From: Paracoccaceae bacterium
GTDB lineage: Bacteria > Pseudomonadota > Alphaproteobacteria > Rhodobacterales > Rhodobacteraceae
Direction of reading: 5' to 3'
NCBI GenBank assembly: GCA_023260935.1
Contig: JALQTL010000267.1
Span: 1-6,109 of the forward strand
Length of the DNA stretch: 6,109 nucleotides
The notes below the pieces were generated by a model. That model ran no database searches, was not told where the DNA came from, and saw only the letters and a program-made list of their open reading frames with translations. Of this stretch, positions 1 to 5,622 are shown piece after piece (position 1 is the first letter of the stretch; the number at the start of each line of letters is the position of its first letter). A program made the position numbers and the translations under genes.

Positions 1-1
1 C

Positions 2-52
2 CGCGTCAAGGAAGCGCTGGAAGACCCGCGCCGGTTGTTGATGGATCTGTGA
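2..52 (+). CDS. sucB: C-terminal end of 2-oxoglutarate dehydrogenase E2 (dihydrolipoyl succinyltransferase), partial
   Basis: Only the last 16 codons are present, reading RVKEALEDPRRLLMDL and then TGA at 50-52. A tail of the form RVKE-LEDP-RLL-DL is characteristic of the catalytic-domain end of the E2 dihydrolipoyl succinyltransferase of 2-oxoglutarate dehydrogenase. E2 transfers the succinyl group from lipoyl-lysine to CoA in the TCA cycle. The lpd gene (E3) downstream on the same strand supports the call, since sucA-sucB-(small membrane gene)-lpd is a usual alphaproteobacterial order. The stop overlaps the next start by one base (TGATG), which suggests translational coupling. The active-site residues lie outside the window. 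Another 2-oxoacid dehydrogenase E2 is possible on so short a tail, but less likely. Confidence 0.72.
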   Translation, partial: RVKEALEDPRRLLMDL

Positions 53-468
53 TGCTCGAAGCGGGAGATCCTTGGGCGGTTGGGGCCATTCTTGTTGCTT
101 TGGCAGCAGTTGGAATTCTTGTTCAAAGGATCGACCGCCGCACTAAAATGATAAACGCCCGACTGGGGCGTTTATCCATAACTTTCCAGAAAATAGAAAA
201 CGACATTGACGCTTTGCAAAGCTCATTGGTCTACATGAGCCGCACAATGGGGCCGGAAACTGCCGAAAAGGTTGCTCGGACTAGAAACCTAAGACCAGTG
301 CTTTTGCGGCACATTGTTGAAAATGGGCCGAACCCGAGCGAAATCCTAAGGGGACTCGAAACTCCCGCTGTGGATGAAGACCCTTCATTCTGGAAGGGAA
401 ATCTCGCAGATCGTATGAGGCTTCCTGAAAACCTTGAAGCCGTAGAAAAGTCCGGGACGGAAGAATGA
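52..468 (+). CDS. Small membrane-anchored coiled-coil protein of unknown function, compositionally atypical
   Basis: This is a 138-residue protein that I do not recognise. After a short N-terminus it has one hydrophobic segment at about residues 8-25 (WAVGAILVALAAVGILVQ), then a basic stretch (RIDRRTK, about 27-33). A heptad-like amphipathic region follows at about 35-65, consistent with a coiled coil. The C-terminal half is charged and soluble-looking. The topology suggests one membrane anchor with a cytoplasmic coiled coil. ATG 52 overlaps the sucB stop; GTG 49 in the same frame is an alternative start. The 3' end overlaps the MAPEG gene by ATGA. There is no strong Shine-Dalgarno sequence, so coupled translation is likely. 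The codons are unlike the neighbours': three ATA, two AGA, three AGG, two CTA and one TTA. This points to acquisition from elsewhere or relaxed selection. Confidence 0.72.
   Translation: MLEAGDPWAVGAILVALAAVGILVQRIDRRTKMINARLGRLSITFQKIENDIDALQSSLVYMSRTMGPETAEKVARTRNLRPVLLRHIVENGPNPSEILRGLETPAVDEDPSFWKGNLADRMRLPENLEAVEKSGTEE
150..176 (+). repeat. Terminator-like 11-bp inverted repeat inside a coding sequence
   Basis: The arms at 150-160 and 166-176 are perfectly complementary over 11 bp around a 5-base loop (GACTG). The stem has a GC-rich core next to the loop and an AAA/TTT base, the form of a bidirectional intrinsic terminator, although the T run on the plus strand is only three long. It lies in codons 33-42 of the unknown gene, about 100 bases after the sucB stop. 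It could attenuate transcription between sucB and lpd, or be chance. Confidence 0.5.
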
Positions 469-860
469 CCCCCGAACTCACCGCCCTCACCCTTTGCGGC
501 CTTCTCCAGATGGTGCAGTTCATTCTCTTCGCCGTGCCTGCGAACCTTGAGCTTGGCACCCGCTACACCTCGGGCCCCCGGGACAAGCCGCCGAACCAGC
601 CGCTTTCCACCCTGACGGGCCGGTTGCAGCGGGCGATGAACAACCACTTCGAAGGGCTGATCCTCTTTACCCTTGCCGTCGTGGTCGTCACGCTGTCGAA
701 CCAGTCCACGCCGGTCACGCAAACCGCCGCTTGGGTGTTCCTTGCGGCCCGCATCCTTTATGTTCCGGCCTATGCCCTTGGCCTTTCGCCCTGGCGGTCC
801 GCCATCTGGGGGCTTGGCTTTTTCGCCACGCTCACCATGCTGGTGGCCGCCCTGATCTGA
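465..860 (+). CDS. MAPEG family membrane protein
   Basis: This is a 131-residue integral membrane protein with four predicted transmembrane segments, at about residues 5-25, 64-79, 86-105 and 110-130. Between TM1 and TM2 lies the motif GRLQRAMNNHFEGLILF (about 52-68), the R-x-x-R-A-x-x-N-x-x-E signature of MAPEG proteins (membrane-associated proteins in eicosanoid and glutathione metabolism). The length fits the bacterial family. Bacterial members are mostly uncharacterised; some have glutathione transferase or peroxidase activity, and the substrate here cannot be inferred. The start ATG overlaps the preceding stop (ATGA, 465-468), with a weak GGAAG at 459-463 upstream. A MAPEG gene between the E2 and E3 genes of 2-oxoglutarate dehydrogenase is, from memory, a recurrent arrangement in Rhodobacteraceae. 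Co-transcription is likely, but no metabolic link to the enzyme complex is shown. Confidence 0.9.
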   Translation: MTPELTALTLCGLLQMVQFILFAVPANLELGTRYTSGPRDKPPNQPLSTLTGRLQRAMNNHFEGLILFTLAVVVVTLSNQSTPVTQTAAWVFLAARILYVPAYALGLSPWRSAIWGLGFFATLTMLVAALI

Positions 861-873
861 CACCCGCCCGCCA

Positions 874-925
874 CCTTTTGTCTTCACGGATGGAAGACAA
901 AAGGAAGACGCAAAGAAGACAAAAG
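874..925 (+). repeat. 12-bp leader hairpin plus 11-base tandem repeats upstream of lpd
   Basis: The arms 874-885 and 893-904 form a perfect 12-bp stem with a 7-base loop (886-892). The right arm begins a run of 11-base direct repeats: 893-903 and 915-925 are identical (GAAGACAAAAG), with a diverged middle copy at 904-914 (GAAGACGCAAA). The left arm can therefore pair with either the first or the third copy. The second pairing ends five bases before the lpd ribosome-binding site at 931-935. The element fills most of the 84-base gap between the MAPEG gene and lpd. There is no T run, so it is not a classical terminator. It may be a processing, stability or translation-control element, or a protein-binding site. 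Confidence 0.7.
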
Positions 926-930
926 ATTCG

Positions 931-936
931 AAGGAA
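931..936 (+). promoter_or_regulatory. Ribosome-binding site of lpd
   Basis: AAGGAA lies 8 bases before ATG 945. It supports the lpd start and shows that lpd is initiated independently, unlike the coupled genes upstream. Confidence 0.75.
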
Positions 937-944
937 ACCGACCC

Positions 945-2333
<1,389 letters not shown>

Positions 2334-2346
2334 GCTATTGAAATCA

Positions 2347-2367
2347 AAGGGGGCCAACGGCCCCCTT
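2347..2367. terminator. Hairpin between convergent lpd and GntR genes, possibly a bidirectional terminator
   Basis: The arms 2347-2355 and 2359-2367 pair perfectly over 9 bp around a 3-base loop (AAC), 13 bases after the lpd stop and 25 bases beyond the GntR stop. On the plus strand only TT follows the GC stem. On the minus strand the stem ends in TTTGATTT, so it fits better as terminator of the minus-strand gene. Its position between convergent genes suggests it serves both. Confidence 0.65.
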
Positions 2368-2392
2368 GCAGCCTTCCGGGGAAAGACTGGCC

Positions 2393-3043
2393 TTATCCGG
2401 CCAGATGCCGCAGCCCTTGGGTCACATCCGTCCGCACTGCCAGCCGCAGCGCAGGCTCGTCGCCTGCCCGAAGTGCGGCAAGGATCATGCGGTGGTGCTG
2501 TGGCGGCTCCTTGCGGCGCAGGCGTGAATACAGCGCCCGCATCGTGGGCCCCAGTTGCAACCAGACCGTCTCACACATGGCCAGCATCGCGGGCGCCTGC
2601 GCCCGCAGGTAAAGTGTGCGGTGGAATTCCAGATTGGTCCGCACATAGGCAACGGCATCCTGCTTCAGCACCGCCTCGGCATTCAGCGCATTGATGGCGG
2701 CCAGCCTGTCAATCAGCGCGAAATGCGCCCGCGGCAAGGCCCGCGCCGCCAGCTCCGGTTCCAGCAAGGCCCGAATCGCAGCCAGTTCCTCGATCCGCTC
2801 GGGGCTCAGCTCCGGGGTCGACACCCGACCCGAGGACGAGATCGTCAGCGCGCCTTCCGCCACCAGCCGGCGGATCGCCTCACGCGCGGGGGTCATCGAC
2901 ACGCCATATTCCTTGGCAAGGCCCCGCAGCGTCATGGCCTGACCGGGGGCCACCTCTCCATGGATCACCTGCTGGCGCAGGCTGCGATACAGCCTTTCAT
3001 GGGCGGCGGCGTTCGGGTCTGTCAGGCGCGGGGTCATCGGCAT
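2393..3043 (-). CDS. GntR family transcriptional regulator, FCD (FadR-like) subfamily
   Basis: A 216-residue DNA-binding regulator. The N-terminal winged helix-turn-helix (about residues 14-76) carries GLAKEYGVSMTPAREAIRRLVAEGAL, the typical GntR recognition region. A C-terminal all-helical FCD ligand domain (about 84-210) contains EFHRTLY (H141) and HHRMILAALRAGD (H184), both usual metal ligands. At the place where a third histidine often stands, the sequence has RTDV (D206). ATG 3043 is chosen; the in-frame ATG six bases further in is equally possible, and neither has a clear Shine-Dalgarno sequence. The gene starts 33 bases after the stop of the YgjP-like gene on the same strand, so the two are probably co-transcribed. 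The effector and target genes cannot be read from the sequence, and no catabolic gene lies beside it. Confidence 0.92.
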   Translation of the reverse strand: MPMTPRLTDPNAAAHERLYRSLRQQVIHGEVAPGQAMTLRGLAKEYGVSMTPAREAIRRLVAEGALTISSSGRVSTPELSPERIEELAAIRALLEPELAARALPRAHFALIDRLAAINALNAEAVLKQDAVAYVRTNLEFHRTLYLRAQAPAMLAMCETVWLQLGPTMRALYSRLRRKEPPQHHRMILAALRAGDEPALRLAVRTDVTQGLRHLAG

Positions 3044-3076
3044 GGCAAACAGCGAAACATCGGAACCGCCCGGCGG

Positions 3077-3781
3077 TCAATCCTCGTCATCGCCAGCCGC
3101 TTCGAAACGATAGGAATGCAGCGCCTGACCATGTTCATGCAGCCAGGCCCGTTGCGGCTTCCACCGGGGATAAAGCGTTTCGACCACGCGCCAAAAAGCG
3201 GGCGAGTGGTTCATTTCCGCCAGATGGGCCACCTCATGCGCGGCAACGTAATCCAGCACCGATGGGGGCGCCATGATCAGCCGCCAGGAAAACATCAGCG
3301 CCCCGTCATGCGCGCAAGACCCCCACCGCGACCGCGTGTCGCGCAGCGTCAGGCGGCTGTAGGGGCGCCCCAGCCCGGCGGCATGGCGGTCACAAGCCCG
3401 CGCCAGCCTGTCGCGCGCCAGCACCTTCAGGAAAGCCGCCACCCGGGCCGCGGCCTGCCGCGGATCGCCCGGCACCAGCAATGATTCGTCCTCGATCCGG
3501 ACAGACCGCCCCGGGGTGGAAAGAAGCATCAGCCGCCGGCCTTCGACCGGGACCACATCGCCCAGGGTAACCGCGCGAAACCGGGGCATGCCGGCAAGGG
3601 TGGAGCGAATCCATTCCGCCTGTTCGGCGGCAAAACGCAGCGCCTCTGCCTCACGCGCGCGCAGCGGCATCGACAGCGTCACCCGCCCGTCAAGTCGCGA
3701 TACCCGAAGGGAAAATCGCCGCGCCCGGGCAGACCGGCGCAGTGCGATTTCGATCGGGGGTGAACCGGGAAGAACAGGCAT
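3077..3781 (-). CDS. YgjP-like (DUF45) zinc metalloprotease-type protein, M48/SprT-like
   Basis: A 234-residue soluble protein of the YgjP/DUF45 metallopeptidase-like family. The C-terminal half has RSRWGSC (151-156), the family's WGS motif. It then has AAHEVAHLAEMNHSPAFW, giving the zinc site H182-E183-x-x-H186 and third ligand H192, followed by the usual W-x-x-L-x-P region. The N-terminal half has the family's beta-rich R-R-F-S-L-R-V core (about 20-27). The frame stays open upstream to 3961, but that extension runs antisense into the FYDLN gene and has no family similarity. The start at 3781 is preceded by AAGAGG five bases away and fits the family length. The protein substrate is unknown. 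It probably heads a two-gene transcript with the GntR regulator. Confidence 0.92.
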   Translation of the reverse strand: MPVLPGSPPIEIALRRSARARRFSLRVSRLDGRVTLSMPLRAREAEALRFAAEQAEWIRSTLAGMPRFRAVTLGDVVPVEGRRLMLLSTPGRSVRIEDESLLVPGDPRQAAARVAAFLKVLARDRLARACDRHAAGLGRPYSRLTLRDTRSRWGSCAHDGALMFSWRLIMAPPSVLDYVAAHEVAHLAEMNHSPAFWRVVETLYPRWKPQRAWLHEHGQALHSYRFEAAGDDED

Positions 3782-3786
3782 TCGGG

Positions 3787-3792
3787 CCTCTT
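3787..3792 (-). promoter_or_regulatory. Ribosome-binding site deciding the YgjP-like start
   Basis: On the minus strand AAGAGG stands 5 bases before ATG 3781. This selects the internal start over the longer open frame that begins at 3961. Confidence 0.7.
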
Positions 3793-3848
3793 GATCTACA
3801 AAAGCACAATAGCCACCTTGGCAATGGCCGCAATGGGGCCAAAAGCCT

Positions 3849-3877
3849 TTGACACCCGCTTGCCCTTGTGGCAAGCG
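3849..3877 (+). promoter_or_regulatory. Possible promoter -35 and adjacent 8-bp inverted repeat ahead of the FYDLN gene
   Basis: A perfect TTGACA lies at 3849-3854. It is followed at 3857-3877 by a perfect inverted repeat with 8-bp arms (CGCTTGCC / GGCAAGCG) and a 5-base loop. With a 17-base spacer the -10 would fall at 3872-3877 (CAAGCG), which is a poor match. The TTGACA may therefore be chance, or the repeat may be an operator that replaces a strong -10. The region is the 136-base divergent gap between the YgjP-like gene and the FYDLN gene. Confidence 0.3.
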
Positions 3878-3917
3878 AACCCGTCTTGGAACTCTCCGCA
3901 GCCTTAAGGGAAACGAC

Positions 3918-4250
3918 ATGCCCAAGGAAGAATGGGGTACGAAGCGTGTTTGCCCGACCACGGGAAAACGCTTCTATGACCTGAACCGCACCCCGATCGT
4001 CAGCCCCTATACGGGCGAGGTCGTGGATATCGAATCCGCGCGCCGCAAGATGGCCGCTTCGGTCATCAGCCGCCCTGTCCCCGAAAAGGACGATGAACTG
4101 CTGGTAGACGATCTGGAAGCCGATGATGATCTGATCGAAAGCGGCAGCGAAGACGCGGATCTGGACGATGATCTGCTGGAAGACGATGCCGACGACAACG
4201 TTTCGCTGGACGATCTGGCAGACGTCGCAGGCGACGACGAAGAAACCTGA
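3918..4250 (+). CDS. FYDLN-acid (TIGR02300) family protein
   Basis: A 110-residue protein with a conserved N-terminus, EEWGTKRVCPTTGKRFYDLN followed by RTPIVSPYTGE (residues 4-34). This contains the FYDLN motif that names the family. The tail from about residue 56 is extremely acidic: 29 of its last 55 residues are Asp or Glu, with no aromatic residues, so it is probably disordered. The family is found in alphaproteobacteria and has no established function. The short N-terminal block resembles a degenerate zinc-ribbon-like fold but shows only one cysteine (C12). ATG 3918 is chosen over an in-frame ATG at 3849 because AAGGGA lies six bases upstream and the family begins at MPKEEWG. The gene sits just upstream of tRNA-Ala and is divergent from the YgjP-like gene. 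Confidence 0.93.
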   Translation: MPKEEWGTKRVCPTTGKRFYDLNRTPIVSPYTGEVVDIESARRKMAASVISRPVPEKDDELLVDDLEADDDLIESGSEDADLDDDLLEDDADDNVSLDDLADVAGDDEET

Positions 4251-4290
4251 CAATTCTGGAGCGGCGCGGATTTTTGGTGCAGATTTCCTC

Positions 4291-4319
4291 TTGCACCCCC
4301 CCGCGCCCTCGCCTAAACA
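4291..4319 (+). promoter_or_regulatory. Possible promoter of tRNA-Ala(GGC)
   Basis: TTGCAC at 4291-4296 and TAAACA at 4314-4319 are 17 bases apart. This would start transcription roughly 30 bases ahead of the tRNA. Both boxes are weak matches. The 105-base gap after the FYDLN gene also holds a 6-bp stem with a GAAA loop (4329-4344). Read-through from the FYDLN gene is an alternative source of transcript. Confidence 0.25.
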
Positions 4320-4355
4320 CCGCCCAGCGAAGCGGAAACGCTTCCAACCTCCGGT

Positions 4356-4431
<76 letters not shown>

Positions 4432-4458
4432 AAATCTTCCCAATAAATCGCCAGACCC

Positions 4459-4484
4459 AAAGCCCGCGCAAGCGGGCTTTCTGC
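4459..4484 (+). terminator. Intrinsic terminator of tRNA-Ala(GGC)
   Basis: A 9-bp perfect stem (4459-4467 with 4472-4480) closes a GCAA loop, and TTT plus CTGCTTT follows. It begins 27 bases after the tRNA. The AAA/TTT base of the stem means it may also stop minus-strand transcription coming from tRNA-Ala(CGC). Confidence 0.8.
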
Positions 4485-4569
4485 TTTGCGTCGGCGCGGG
4501 GCACACTACCGCGTAACGCTGCACCCAGCCTGCGATGGTTTGATTCCAAGGGTAATGAGGGGGGGTGAC

Positions 4570-4645
<76 letters not shown>

Positions 4646-4655
4646 AGTCGCCGGA

Positions 4656-4684
4656 CTTGTGGCTGACGCGCCACCGATTGTCAA
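4656..4684 (-). promoter_or_regulatory. Possible promoter of tRNA-Ala(CGC)
   Basis: A perfect TTGACA is read on the minus strand at 4684-4679, downstream of the trxC stop. A 17-base spacer places the -10 at 4661-4656 (CACAAG), a poor match. The predicted start would be only a few bases before the tRNA. A 6-bp inverted repeat (4685-4690 with 4699-4704) sits between the trxC stop and this -35 and could be a weak trxC terminator, though it lacks a T run. Confidence 0.4.
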
Positions 4685-4714
4685 GCTGGCCGAAAGCTGC
4701 CAGCCGCAGGCCGA

Positions 4715-5164
4715 TTACCGGGCCGAAGCGGCGGTCTTCGATCGCACGAAGGCCACGATGTCCGCCGCGGGCCGGGCACCGGCCAGGCGCCCCAGTTCCT
4801 TGCCGCGATGATACAGCACCAGCGCGGGAATCCCTCGGATTCCGGCCCGCTGCGATACGGCAGGGTGGTCTTCGGTGTTCAGTTTGGCCAGCCGGATGCG
4901 GGGCGCAAGCTCGGCTGCCGCCTTGGCAAATTCCGGCGCCATCATCCGGCAAGGACCGCACCATGGCGCCCAGTAATCCACCAGAAGCGGCAGGTCATCG
5001 CCCTGCGTGGCCTTGTCATGGGTGGCGGCATCCAGTTCCCTGACTGCCTTGCCGACAAGGGCGTCGCCGCAGGTGCCACATTTCGGGCTTTCCGCCAGAC
5101 GGTCCAGCGGAACCCGATTGCGCTGACCACAGGTCGTGCAGACAAGTCGTGCCGTTTCGGTCAT
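4715..5164 (-). CDS. trxC: Thioredoxin 2 with N-terminal zinc ribbon
   Basis: A 149-residue cytoplasmic thiol-disulfide oxidoreductase. An N-terminal zinc ribbon has two CxxC pairs (C9/C12 in LVCTTCGQ and C29/C32 in PKCGTCG). The thioredoxin fold follows, with VDYWAPWCGPCRMMAPE (active-site C69/C72) and the cis-proline loop GIRGIPAL (P113). This layout and length are those of TrxC (thioredoxin 2), which reduces protein disulfides and in studied bacteria is tied to oxidative stress. ATG 5164 is chosen because GGGGGA lies four bases upstream and TrxC proteins begin MTE-RLVC. An in-frame ATG at 5176 would add four residues. A likely promoter lies directly upstream, in the gap after the DUF3775 gene, so trxC can be transcribed alone. 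An inverted repeat around the -10 may regulate it. Confidence 0.96.
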   Translation of the reverse strand: MTETARLVCTTCGQRNRVPLDRLAESPKCGTCGDALVGKAVRELDAATHDKATQGDDLPLLVDYWAPWCGPCRMMAPEFAKAAAELAPRIRLAKLNTEDHPAVSQRAGIRGIPALVLYHRGKELGRLAGARPAADIVAFVRSKTAASAR

Positions 5165-5177
5165 CACGTCCCCCATA

Positions 5178-5220
5178 TTCCAACTTGAGAATATATTGGA
5201 AGCCCCGATCCGCGCGTCAA
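5178..5220 (-). promoter_or_regulatory. Likely trxC promoter with overlapping inverted repeat
   Basis: On the minus strand TTGACG at 5220-5215 is followed by an AT-rich -10 region, AATATA at 5197-5192 with a 17-base spacer (TATATT at 19 is the other reading). Transcription would begin about 20 bases before ATG 5164. TTCCAA at 5178-5183 and TTGGAA at 5196-5201 form an inverted repeat with a 12-base spacer that brackets the -10 and the start point, as an operator would. The AT-rich patch stands out from the GC-rich surroundings. Confidence 0.5.
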
Positions 5221-5224
5221 GGTG

Positions 5225-5542
5225 CTAGAGAAGATCCTCTTCCTCGCCCGAGACATCCACTCCAAGCGCCTCCAGCCCCGCTTCCAGATTTTCTGCCAGA
5301 TGCGGCATGCCCATCAGGTAATCGGCTGTCGGCGTTGTCGCCTCGTTCCGCGCGGTGGCAACCGCATCGGCGTAATCCTCGGGCTCGAACGATCCGCGCC
5401 CGACCCAGGCGATCCCTGTCAGATGCGCCTTTTCATCATCATTGAGGTCTTCGATGAAAGCCTGCAACTGATCATCGGCACTTGGGCCTTCACGGTGCAG
5501 GAAGATGACCTGCACGACTTTGGAAGGGCTGATTTCGATCAT
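5225..5542 (-). CDS. DUF3775 domain-containing protein
   Basis: A 105-residue soluble protein of a family with no known function. It begins MIEISPSKVVQVIFLHRE, has the helical block LQAFIEDLNDDEKAHLTGIAWVGRGSF (about 26-52, with the family's W-x-GRG) and then TADYLMGMPHLAENLEAGLEALG (72-94). It ends in an acidic EEEDLL. ATG 5542 is chosen because AAAGGA lies six bases upstream and the family starts with this ISP-KV segment. An in-frame ATG at 5584 would add 14 residues (MLSFPGEQTGKGHA) that do not look like the family. The frame is open further, to 5755, but overlaps gcvP there. It lies 80 bases after the gcvP stop on the same strand, so co-transcription is possible. Its ribosome-binding site is inside a strong hairpin. 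Confidence 0.88.
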   Translation of the reverse strand: MIEISPSKVVQVIFLHREGPSADDQLQAFIEDLNDDEKAHLTGIAWVGRGSFEPEDYADAVATARNEATTPTADYLMGMPHLAENLEAGLEALGVDVSGEEEDLL

Positions 5543-5548
5543 GGCGTG

Positions 5549-5578
5549 TCCTTTCCCGGTCTGTTCGCCGGGAAAGGA
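5549..5578 (-). promoter_or_regulatory. 11-bp hairpin enclosing the ribosome-binding site of the DUF3775 gene
   Basis: The arms 5549-5559 and 5568-5578 are perfectly complementary over 11 bp with an 8-base loop (5560-5567). In the minus-strand transcript the 3' arm reads CCGGGAAAGGA and contains the AAAGGA Shine-Dalgarno six bases before AUG 5542. The 5' arm acts as an anti-Shine-Dalgarno. The structure should block initiation unless opened. No T run follows, so it does not look like a terminator of gcvP, though it may protect the gcvP 3' end. Confidence 0.7.
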
Positions 5579-5622
5579 AAGCATGTCTTGCGCGCCCTGC
5601 CCTTGCGGCAGATCAAGTGCCG

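Noticed and set aside
3065..3077. ACCGCC-C-GGCGGT palindrome at the YgjP-like stop, considered as a GntR operator
   Set aside because: It overlaps coding sequence in GC-rich DNA and does not resemble the TNGT-N3-ACNA form known for this subfamily.
2555..3484. A 309-codon plus-strand frame opposite the GntR and YgjP-like genes
   Set aside because: It is an antisense shadow, rich in Arg, Gly, Pro and Gln, without a domain or a convincing ribosome-binding site.
3782..3961. N-terminal extension of the YgjP-like frame
   Set aside because: It runs antisense into the FYDLN gene and has no family similarity. A good ribosome-binding site supports the start at 3781.
4276..4344. Two small stems after the FYDLN gene (4276-4281 with 4292-4297, and 4329-4334 with 4339-4344 around GAAA)
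   Set aside because: The stems are only 6 bp and lack T runs, so they are too weak to call as terminators.
4537..4547. GGTTTGATTCC between the tRNAs, resembling a T-arm and possibly a tRNA or attachment-site remnant
   Set aside because: Only about 11 bases match, with no flanking stem or integrase nearby; chance is sufficient.
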